Source: Galbula dea
Lineage: Eukaryota > Chordata > Aves > Piciformes > Galbulidae
Length of the DNA: 64,000 nucleotides
Direction of reading: 5' to 3'
Assembly: GCA_013399015.1 (NCBI GenBank)
Contig: VWZX01019989.1
Span: forward strand, 1,413,725 to 1,477,724
Positions 37,901-49,900 of this stretch are shown here, in pieces. The stretch's first letter is position 1; each line of letters starts with the position of its first letter. The translations under genes were made by a program, and so were the position numbers. The notes beneath the pieces were generated by a model. The model saw nothing but the letters and a program-made list of their open reading frames with translations. It was not told the DNA's origin and made no database searches.

Positions 37901-40900
37901 AAAGAGTCCAGTGCAGAACCACAAAGATGATGAAGAGGCTGGAACATCTTCCTTATGAGGAATGGCTGAGGAAGCTTGGTCTCTTCAGCTTGGAGAAGAG
38001 GAGGCTAAGGGATGACCTCATCTATGCTTTTAAATATGTGAAGGGTGTGTGTTGGGAGGATGGGGTCAGGCTCTTCTCAGTGAAGCCCAGTGACAGGACA
38101 AGAGGCAATGGCTGTAAGCTGAAGCATAGGAGATTCCATGTGAACACACATAGAAATTTTTTCACAGTTCAGGTGCCAGAGCACTGGAACAGACTGCCCA
38201 GAGAGGCTGTGGAGTCTCCTTCTACGGAAGTATTCAAAACCCGTCTGGACGCGCTTCTGTGTGACCTGGTCTAGGGAATCCTGCCGCAGCAGGTGGGTTG
38301 GACTAGATGATCTTTCGGGGTCCCTTCCAACTCCTAATATTCTGTGATTCTTCAAACCTTCTCCTCGCTCCCTGCTAATAAATCTGCATTTCTTGCATCC
38401 TACCTTTCCAAATAATAAGGGTTTTCCTGATAGAAGCATTTGTTGTCTTTCTCCATGTGGCTCAGGCGGCTGTAATCATTTGGGTAAACAAAAGATAAAT
38501 GTACCTGGGAAGAAAGCAGGAAAAATAAGTAAAACCTCATCTCCCTTGGTGATGCCCTTTGGCACCTACTGAGATGCACAGGCCTGAACAGCAGATGGTC
38601 ATATCTGCCCAGAAGCTTCAGATCAGTGGAGAAGCCCACAGTTAACGAGATATCCCTCATTCCTCCTTGCATTCCCCATGGCAAGTATCTTCTCAAGGAA
38701 AAAAACTTACAAACTGGAGTCCCTGGTAGCGCTGCAGAGGAAATCCATTCACCACATAGCTGGGCTTGTATGAGCAGTCTGGCAGGGCTCGGTGCACACG
38801 AGACTTGCTGAGCAGAGGCACTGAGAAGAGGAGACAAGTAGGCAAGCATTGCTGGAGGAGCCCTGCTGTAACCAATGCACGAGCTTAACTACTTCTGTGC
38901 CTGGTTTCTCTCTATCCATATGAAATACAGATAGATACATAGAGCAAACTATCTTGTACAGCTCATCTCTTTACACCGTTCTACAGCTCTAAAGTGAACG
39001 TCATGTCAGCTGGATGCCAAGAAAGAGGAGCTGAGTTTAGTCTGTGCTTTGTCTCCTACAGTGACTGATATTGTATGCTGCCCCTTTCCTCTGCACTGGG
39101 GAGAAAAATGTGTGTCCTTTGATATCCATGGCATAGGAGACAATCTTTCTTGGCTGCACTACTGCACGTGCTGTGACAGGTTGCAGCTATCTCCTGAACT
39201 GCTTTGCAAGTCTTACCTTTGTAGAGAGTGTCCCGGGGGTCAGGCTTCAACATGTCAGCTGGGTGTGCCTTGCTGCCTGTGCTGTCAGCAGGCCGGCTCC
39301 TGCGACTGGCCAATGTCTGCGGGATATGCCCAACCTCATCCATCTTTAAAAGCGTCTCATCTAGAAACCAGAGAGAGAACAGAAGGGCGAGGAGAGGTTA
39401 ATTAATCCCTTGTCCCCAGAAATGCCTTTCCCCAGTGTCAGCCCTTTCCAAACGGCATTGCATCCATGACATTAATACTGGCTCTGGCATAGCAATGCCT
39501 AAACGGTGCTGAACAGGAGCTTTACTGCAAAGACACTGTAGGAGGAAAAGGCTTTGACTCAGAAAGCTGGAAATAAAGAAGCTGTGGGGTAGGAACACAG
39601 CTATCACTGAAAGCAAACAAACACAGATGAGTAAGGAAGTACGAGCCAGCAGTGGTGTGCTGAAGAAGCCCTATGCTGGCAGGATTTAATGGACACATCT
39701 GAATTATTAGCATTAAATTTATTTAAAAAGGAAAATATTTTAAAAGAAAAGATGAAAGGGAGGAGAAAACTTGAATGAAGCTTTCTCTTGTACTAGAAAA
39801 GGAGCAGGACCCTGGGGTGAGGTCTTCAGGGGCTAAGAAGGACTATGTTCCAGCAAGGGAGTGGAGACCCATAGTAAGCCAGAAGCAAAGGGAATTCAAG
39901 ACTGGGTATTGGTTATGTTTTTTCTTGAGTCCTGGTGCCAGAGGATTTCATGTCTGCATGGATCTTACTCTTGAGATGAGGGGAACCGAATAAATACCCA
40001 GGAAGGAAAGGCAACATGCTGCCAAGGGCACTGGGGTCACTGTTAGCAACTTTTGGATACTGAACCACACAGAAACCCAGAAGGAATGGGATGACCTGTG
40101 ATACAGCCAAAGTCTGATATGGAAAACAGAAACACTGCGTGAGCAGAAGGTACTAGATAAAGATCAGACTGCAGCATTATGCCCAACCGTAAAGGGATCT
40201 TTTGGGATGCTAGTCTTCCCTTCTACAGGGAATTAATAAGAGGAAAAGAGCAGAAGGAAAAACGATGGGGACAGAAGATCAAATGGAAAGCCTAGTCCTG
40301 GCCAAATGGCAGGTTTCAGAAAAATACAGCATCAGGTTGTGATTCAAGACACAGCAAACAGATGTCTCAATTATTTCAGGGAGTCTTCCATGGGCAAAAG
40401 TGTTGGCATGGAAAAAGCCCAGGGATGTTGGAAGGCAACAGTGGTAGACAGGGAAAGTGAGAATGCCAGCAGAGGAAAGTTACAAAGCTAGATAAAGGTA
40501 AACAGAACTAAGATGCTCCTTAACTGATAAAGGTATCACTTGATGTGCTAAGAAGGGTTTACAAAACAGGAGAGACTGGGCTGATGTGCTTGCTGCAATC
40601 CATCAGCAACTTTAGAGACTTGATACCGATATAGAAGAAAGCAGCATCGCCCAATATTGCTGCTGTATCTCACTGTGTCCAGCACCCAGAGTGAAATCTC
40701 CTAGGAGTGCTACAGCACCCCTTTTCCCTGGTTGTGTCCAGCTGTCAGTGCACCCCCACAGCTCCCATGTCCCCAAACAGATCTTTGCAGGCAACCTGCA
40801 TCTCGTGTTACTCTCACATCTGGAACAGTTCTCACCCTTGCAGACTCTCCTCTCTGCCTTTCCTCACTGCCTCTAGATTTCCCTGAAATAATGTTCCAAC

Positions 40901-43900
40901 CCTACTTTTAATTGTCCTATATTTAATAATGAGTCACACTCTTATCCAGACGTCTCTCTCCTGATCTGTCTCCACTTCTCTCTTGTAATGATCTGTACAC
41001 ATGGTATTTGCCTGTCTAAACTATGATTCATGGTGAAACACTACTGATACATTTTGGAAGAACGAGAAGGTGCTCAGGGAAACCTGTGGTGAAATTACTT
41101 ACTAGTAAAAAGGGAGAGGTATTGAGAGTCAATGACTTTGAACTTCGCTTCTGGGTCATTCAGTCTCCACTGGAACAGAGAAACACATTAAAATGAAGTG
41201 CTTATGGAGTTAACGAAGCTTGAACAAAAGGAACAGCCACAAGATGTTGGGGTTTTTTTCACCAGAGGGGCTCACAGCTTTCTCTTTCTCTTTATTATGA
41301 CCACGTTTGCCTAGCAGCAAAATACTGGGAATGAGTTGAGATACCCAGGACATATCCAAAGCAGGAAAGAACAAAGAGCTGCAACAGAGACTGCAGAGGG
41401 CAGAACTATCCCAAGCAAGCAGTGGAAAGGATCCTGACATGTGTCCAGGACTATCCCACATAGATGTAGGTAAGGGCTCCAGAAGGGATTAGATACATCT
41501 TATGCAAAGAGGAGCTGGAGACTGGGAAAGGAGGGAAAACATTACAAATGTCATTCCTGAGCTCTGTGGGGACACATATACAGCACATCCATTTGCATAG
41601 ACTCACTGCTACTTCCACATGGTCTGTTCCTCTGTCATCTTGCTTGTGCAGAACCTCGAAATAGTACCTGCCTGCAGCTGACAGCCTGTGAAGAACAATG
41701 CATCTGTCACCAAGAGCATTAAGGAACATTTCATAGCTTGTCCACAGACAACTTGTGGGAGAGCAACCACACCTACAAAACAACCTAATTCTCAAGGTGA
41801 TCAGGGTTTAGCACTGCCAAGAAAATGCAGATGCCGACAGTGAGATGGGTAACTTCCCTTGAGCACCTGGAACACTCCAGATCCTTCTCAGTTAATTCTG
41901 AATAACTCCCTTTCAGTCTTCCCTGCTGGGTTTTGGCCCCTGGGAAACATGGCCAGTTCCAAGGCAGGAAGACAGGGATAAAGTCCATATAGAGGAGCCT
42001 GGATCTGCTGGTGGCTGCTTCCTCCAGGGAAGAAAAATGCAGTGTTGCATTCCTGCAGTAAATCAGCACAGCAACTGGCATAGGTGTGGATGTATCACTT
42101 CAGCTTTGGCAATACCCCAGAGTAATCCATTTCTCTATTTCGCTGAATTCTTCAGAACGAGCCCAGGTTCCTTTTCCTTGTCCTGTGATTTCCTGGACAT
42201 GTGCAAAGATGACTGGGAGCAAGGTGACTTATTGATGACTTACCTCACCATCTTTGACTGCTGGCTGTGAAATTTCCCAAACTCCCCTGGTGCCGTCCAC
42301 TCCTTCCCTGTCTGTGAAGAGACAGAAAATGATCTAGTTAAGAGGAGTTTCTTCCCTAGTTACTCTGCTGGGAGGGATGAAGAGAGAAAAATTGAGCTAT
42401 TCCTCCTAGTACGTTGCCTGCAAGATCTGTAACCTGTGGACAGACTGAAGTCCGTTAATCATGAACATGGGGCATCCAAGAGCACTGCCAGTATCTAACT
42501 GGCTTAAGGTATGTCATGTCACACCCATCTGGTATCCATGGTGGTGGTGTCTGTAGCTGGGCAGGAAAAGAAACTTGGGTGGTCCATGGAAGTATGTAAG
42601 TCAGGAAGGTCTCCATCCTCACAGACATATTAACACCTTGATAGAAGAAGCCATGCAGCATGCACTGTACCTTGCCTACACTGGCCAGCAGCTGGAGACC
42701 AGAGGTCTTTTCATCTGAACTCAGCCAGAATTCAGCATTGTCATCCGCAGCAATGGCAAACTGAAACTCCCCTGTCAAGAGATGGAAGGAGTAAGTAGGG
42801 CTCTGAGGTAAAGGGCTTGTGCATAGAATGGATTCTGCTCCTTTAAAATGCTGTCTTCACCTTTTTTTCCTGGTGAGACCACACCTCCCCTTTTGATATT
42901 ACTACCCTCACCCTTGTGAACTTATCTGAATACTCTAACTCTACTGTGATTGAAAAGAAAACTTTACAGATGCCATTGGTTCACTATCCATCTTGCACTG
43001 GTTTCACCTGGCATCTGATGTGGAAAGCTAAGAAGTCCATACAGTTTCTCTGCTGCCTCTTTTATTTCCAGAGCAAATTTTTGTGTAAAAAGCTGTGTTT
43101 GTGGAACCACAAAGGGAGACAGAAGTGCTTGAGACTCACTGTTCTGGCTGGGGTTACCAGGATGGCAGTTGAGGGCCAGGTGAACAGGACACATGAGTGA
43201 GTGCTAGCAGGCTGCTCTGGGCAGAAGCATGCAGCTGGGCACTACAGATGTCAGCTGCTGTCAGATGGTATTCATGCACCCAGGGAGCAGCAGGAGCATA
43301 AATGATGTCGTACAGTCCTTTGCATGCGAGAGAGGGAGGAAAAGCTCAGGGATTGCTCGTGCCCACGTACACGCCATGGGGCTGTGCATTCATGACAGCA
43401 TTGTTTTGCAACTAGCACTTCCCATCTGTTTTCCTCTGCGCTCTTCCTTTCCACCCTACAGAGGAGGCAGATATGTTCCACCCATGCCAAGGCCATGGCC
43501 AGTCATGGACAACTAGCTGGGCCTGTCAGGGACCTGGCGTTGTGCTTGGCGGAGTGAAGGCACCAGTGTTCAGCACCAGGAGGGGAGGGAGGTGAGAATT
43601 AAAAAGAGTGGCACAGCAGCCTCAGAGCCCTCACCATTGATGAAAGGATGCAGGTAGCCAAATATCCGGAGACCATAGTTAGTCCATTTTGGAGACACAG
43701 CCAGCTTCTTGACTGTAGTTCGCATCTGAAGAAGAAACAAACAATACAAATAATTAGATGTGATAGGAACAAAGAGGGATACAAAAACCTTGGGACAATG
43801 AGGCAGAGAAAAGTATGAAGTTTGCTCTGGGAATAGGATGGGGCACAGCATGTGATCGAGGCAGTGGGGAAAAAGCAGGCCAGAAAAGAGACAACTGAAG

Positions 43901-46900
43901 CAAGTGCTGCTGTATATCAGGGAGAGATGCATAGGGAATGCCAGCAAGATGGGATGGCATTCAATAGCCACTTGGAAGGACAGCACCACATACAGAGCTC
44001 CTTCACACTGTGTCCAAGGCCTGGCAGGCCAGCATGGGTAAAATGAGCTTCCACTATGCAGCAGGAAAGCTGTCACTGTTGAACCCATGTGAAAGTTTCC
44101 TGGACAGGAAGGACAAGGAGGACAGAGGAGGTGATGGGCAGGGATGGGAACAGGACATGAAGGGAGCAGGGGTGATCCAGCTGGGAAGCATGGGACTAAG
44201 GATGTCAAGGTCTTACTCACGTGGGGGAAAAGGGGGAAGTGGAGGTTTTTCCGGAGCTGCTCAATGGAGCTGCCACACCAATCCTCGAACACGTGCAGAT
44301 TGGCCAGGCCCTGGAACTGTGAGGCAGAAGTGGAGCACCATGAATTGATATGTCCCTCTCCTTCATCCCTCCCCTGTCCTACCAATCCTGGCTATGGCCC
44401 CAACACTGGAGCACTTGCAAAAGTGAAGGAAGATGTCACTGCTGTGGGGGGCTGGTCTGCAGGAAGCAAGGGTCTAGACTTCTGTTCCTAATCTGCTGAA
44501 GGTTTGGAGTTGTGTCAGGTGACAGTCTGAGAGGCACCAGGGAACTCCAATAATGCCCAGGACATCTCAGTTAAGTGGCTGGGATTCATTACATTTTGCT
44601 CCATCAAGGTGGTGTTTAACCAGAGGGCTATAATATGAGGCCATGGTGTGGGATATGCTGTAGCATGGCAGCAGTCCTCTGTGATCCAGAAAGTAGAACA
44701 TAGGTTCGTACCTCCTCCAAGAGGGTATCTAGGGCTCCCCTGCCATTTTAGGGCTATTTTCCTGACTCAAGGAAGAAAGCATACCCTAGGGAGGGGAGAT
44801 GGCAGATCAGCTGTGAGGTGAAGTTCATGGTGGACAATGCAGACGGGGAGATGGAGGCTCAACAGAGTGGGGAGTAGCAGCACAGGCAGGTCAATTGGCA
44901 ATGTGGCCTCCATGTGCTCAAAGAGACACAAAAATGCTGTGAGAGGTAGAGGTCCCTTCTGGGCCAGCATAGGAGGGTGTGCAGTGTGGATACAGGTGGC
45001 TGCCAGTCAGTCCTGCCAGCAGAGGCTCTCCATGCCCAGTGGAGACCTGGAGCACAGCTTTGCTAGGAAAAGCCTTCTGGACATGGTGGGATTTCAGCGA
45101 TATGCTCCTCAGGGGGTAGGTTTTTCTTTTCTTTTTGTCAGAGCCACTGGGAAGGGAGGAGCCGACAGCCTCCCAGCAAAGCCCGAGCTCTCTGCCTGCA
45201 ACCAGTGGAGTTGGATGCTGAAACTATCTGCGCAGAACTGACATCTAACAGCAGAGAATAAATAAGCTGGAGACTGTAGAAGCTACCTTAGATGGGGAAA
45301 TTCTGAACGAAGGAATAGGTTGCCCTGGGACCGGGGAGGTTTTGCCGAGGCTGTCTTGCCTATATAAGGACTATACGAGCAGGGGTGGTGAAACTGCCTG
45401 AACAGCACCCAAACGTCTACAGATGGCAGCAAATTCTTATTTTTTGCTGGGAAGTCTCTAGCAGAGCTGAAGCAGCTAGGTGGAGGAGGGCCCAACCCCT
45501 CCGTGCACTCCTGGCAGAGAAACAGCTTCACGGAGTTATTTTTCCCAGGATAGTGGGTTGGGGTTTCACTTTGTAATAAACCACAGCTTGAAGGAAGGAC
45601 ATGGAGCAGAGTTGGCCTGACACCAGCTTATGCAGTAGTGTTCCTTGTGAGCTGTGGGCTTCAGTCACACACGTGAAAACCATCTCTGTGTGCCAGCAAA
45701 ACACATTGACAACCACTGCTGTTCTTGAGTGGCCTCTTGTTAGTCCTCTCTCACTGGTTTCTGTGCTGCCAGGGCTTGACTGATGTCTGCAAGCTTGTGT
45801 TGTCCCCACTACTATCTCCTCTTCTTTCCTCCTCTACTGACATCCCTCAGCCTGGATTCTGCCCATCAGTCAAGAGGAAAAGCAAGTGAGACGAAGGGGA
45901 TTTAATTCCCCAGAGTGATGCTGCACAAAATCAAAGAGAAACTACACAGAGGGCTTGAGGTGATGGATGAAGCCAGAAGAAACCTGGGACTCTGCAGGGA
46001 CTTGTGATACAAATAAATCACTGTAAGCATGACAAGGACAGAATTGGAGCCTAATTGCTGAACAGTCCCATGCCCCTTGGCCAAATCCAGGTTCACACCC
46101 AAGGGTCTTACACTACTTTTTTCTGCAAAATCAAATCGAGACAATCACTGTTTCTCGTGGAACATGAAGTGAGGTAAACAGGCTGGGCTTCCACAGAGAG
46201 TCACTGCCAGAGGCTGTCTTATGGCAGTCTGCTGCAACCCACAAGCAATGCCTGTTTTCCTTCTTAGAGAATTGTCTGCACACGGCAGATAGTAGGTTCA
46301 GATCTCTGTCAAATGTAGCACAACACTCCCACACCGTGGAGAGGCCGGTGCTGCAGTCCCCTCCTGGCAAAGACAGATCCAGGGATTGTTCCCTAGGCTC
46401 AGGACTGAAATGAAGCTGGGCTGGCTTTGGCATGGGGTAGCCCAAATGCCAAAACAGTTCTTTATGAGGGAAGTCCCAAAAGAGTGGGTAGACTTCCTCA
46501 AAAATTTGCAGAGAAAGTTGGACCAGTCTCATTCTAATACAATACTTTACTGTAGAATTTGGCAATATTAGGGAGAGGGCAGCCTACTAAACATGAGACA
46601 CCACTGTACTAGGTACTCCATTAATGCTGTAAGAGATGGTCCCTCAGACTTCTAGCCTGACACCCCTATCTCAAACTTTACAAAGTCACCTGAGAGGAGA
46701 TTCTGGTAGGAGCTAATAAGATCGCTTTTCTTTCCTGCACTCACACCTACTAGAAATAATAACTGGTAAATAGTAAGCATTTATTGTATGCAGTTTCAGA
46801 GCCTTTTCTGAAGCAACAGACTTCTTCCTGAGTTACAGCAGACTAGCTTTCCTTCTACTTCCTCTGAAAGAGAAAAGAAGAACTTTACTGACAGATAAGC

Positions 46901-49900
46901 GCTGGCTGTCCAAAGCACTGCCCTGGGACTGAAAACTGAACTAGGCTTTAATTTTAGGCCACCACAAGGGCAGCAGCTGTTTTGAAACCCTATCATCCCT
47001 GTCCCTCCAACTCAGCTCATGACTGCCCATTGCAGGCAGCCAAGAAATTCCTCCATTTACTCTTTGGGTATCCTCTGGAACATGCAGTAAAAATCTCCTG
47101 CTTGGGGTTTTTGCAGATTGCAGCAATAGAAACTCAGCACCATGAGTCCCAATTTACACACACAGCTCCTGAGAAATGTCAATAGACTTTCTAAAACATG
47201 GCTACCAAGTTTGACCTCCCAGTTTGGAACTACCTGGCCCTGGTTTTCAAAGGGCTGAAAATTTAGGACCTGCTAAGCAAAAAGTTAGGTTCCTCTTCTG
47301 CACTTGAAAACATTTGCTTTCAAAATTTTAGATAGACAGATATGGCCAGAACCAGGAATAGAAGCCAAGAGTTTGGTCTTTCAGTGGAAGCTGGTTATTA
47401 TGTGGTCTGCACCTTCTCATTTAGAGGGTTCCTCCTGCCCCTCAGTTTCCTCCTCATGCTGACCCCACCTCACAGTTGCTTATCTCCACCCTACTGAAAT
47501 AGTAGTATTACAAGAACCCAGCTCAGATCCAAAACAGGGACAAGTCGTGCACCAAGGGCACCATCAGCACAGCATGAGTACGCTCAGGAGCACACATACC
47601 AAGAAGATCTGGGAAGGCTGATACCTTCCTGAGCACAACACCGCAGGCGCAAAGCAACAGCACTGCACCAGGGAAAGAAGAGCTGAACCTTAACAAGCGC
47701 AGGGAGATGAGAGCCGGGCCTGGCTCTTGCTTCGGCACTGACAAAGCAGCCTCCGTGGCCTGGGGAGCGCAGCTGGGCTCCAAGCCCCAGTGCCAACCCT
47801 TCCCTCTGAGCATTCCTGAATTAACACCCACCTGCAGCCCTGGCTTTGTATTAAGGGACTTTGGTGCTTCCACTTCCTTCTAGCAAGGAATTCTAGGTTA
47901 TCAGCCCATACTAGGAAAATAGAGCATAAAGGAGGATCAGGCATGCAGACAGAACAGACCTCTCTTCCTAACCCAAATCCTATCATGTCAAAACAGCCCG
48001 GGAGGCTGGCACCACACAGCCAGCAGCTCCTGGCAAGCAAGGAACCCCAGGGAAGAAAAGCAAAGCAGCAGCAGTGGTCAGGGCAAGAGGTAAAGCTGTG
48101 AGGATTGCAACAGCAGAGATACAACCTGTTGCACTGTAAGTGGAGGAGGATGGAGAAGAGATGTCTTTCCTAATTAAATGCCAGGCGGCTTTGGCATCAC
48201 AGAGCCAAGTCAGCTGCGTAGCTGCGTGCAGCTCAGGGAATGCACGGCACCGGGAATGATAAACGGGGCACAGAGAACGCCTGAGCCAGGGAAGAAAGGC
48301 GACATTGTGCTGCCAACTGGAAACTCCGAACTTTGTAAGAGTCTTCTGTCTCCGGAAAGTGGCTGCGGCCCCTCCTCCTCCCTGGCCCAGCTCCCCTGAC
48401 TGGGTGACATTCAGCAGCCAGCAGCTGGGCTTGCTTTGCTGCAAGCTCTGCCGCACTAGGCACTTGTGGGAATCTATCAAGACATGTCAGCAACAAAGCC
48501 CCCCTGTCCCACCGAGTCCTGACACCTGATGGGCACGAGGGGGCAAGGAAGGGATGTGGGCAGCCACAGAGCAAGCAGCAATAACTTTGTCTTTCAGTCC
48601 TCTAAGGAAAAGATGCTTCCTCTTAGGGGAGACTGGTAGCAGGAGGATGCCCTGACACCATGCTCTGGTTTTGTGCAGCACCTTTTCGTTGCCTGCAAGG
48701 ACCGGTACTGCTGGACATTCCTCACACCTCCTTCCAGTGAGAGGGAGGTCCTGAAGCTGGGCAGACATGAAGTGGGGGGACAGCTTTTAAGTACCACCTC
48801 AGCGTTGCCCAGACGCTTCTCGTCTCAGAGCTGAACAGAGGCTTTTGTAGAGATAAATGAGAATCATCAGGCTAACCAAGCACATTTCAGAAAATCCTCC
48901 CCCCACACCTATGGCAGTGCCAAATGGTGATGCTCATGGTCCCACAGTGCAGGTTCACCCTGGCAATAGCTAAGCACGTATCCGAATTAATGAAACAAAA
49001 CGCTCCACATCCCTCCTGCCTGAGGAGGCAGTGGGTGACACTGGGAGCTGGGAGACTTTGTTCTAGTGCCCAGAAGGGACAATGAGACTAAGGATGATGT
49101 GCACGGGCACATCACTCCTTGAGGAACCCAGGAGTGAGGCTGAACCCTGCTTTCCCCATACACAGGGTATAACTTCATTAGGGATTTCCTACATGCAGTT
49201 TTCCATCACATTATCCAAGGCTGAAGACTTAAACTGCTGATTTCATCTCCTGAAACTGAAAAAGGAAAACTGAAACCTGTCCCTTTTTTGCCATGCTGGC
49301 TGCCAGCTCACTCTGCAACCCCGTTAATTATTTATGTTTGTCAGGAGCATACTTATCTATCCAAGCAAAGCCCAGCTCCTTGACATGGGAGGCAACCTGC
49401 CACTCCTTGCCCAAGGAATCAGGCTGTAATTAAGTTCTTAGAGATGCTGCAGGGAGATCACAATAGGATCACAGACCCTGAGTAATTATTTTGGGCAGAG
49501 TTACAGAAAAATCGAATCCCAGTATCAGCAGGTGGTTAAGAGAACAGCAAGCAGCTCTACACAGAGCTGCGCCCATAGATTCATCTCCTGCAGCTGGTAC
49601 TGGTGAACCACTGGCCTCTGTTTGCAGTCAGTATGGCTCTGTTGACCCTCTAGATACACATAGTGCCATAGCAAGGGCAGAAAATTTTGCCTTACAGAGA
49701 CAAAGACAAAACTGGTGAAGGAGGCAGGTGCTTCAGAGGAGCAGGTTTAGAGAGCAGGGCTGCTGGGGCAGAACAGCAGGTTGTGTGACTGGGGCAAGGC
49801 CACTCAAACCAGCCCTCCAGTCTGGTATCTGTACACCTTGGGAATCAATCTTCTCACGGTGCATCTGCTCCATACCACCTGCACATACATGGCACAGCTG

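Noticed and set aside
47400..47445. A - strand segment reading RNPLNEK before a GAAG/GTGCAG donor, resembling the human NPLNR stem motif
   Set aside because: In gene order it lies downstream of the exon at 52280-52333, but in the protein NPLN comes before that exon's residues, so it is a coincidence.
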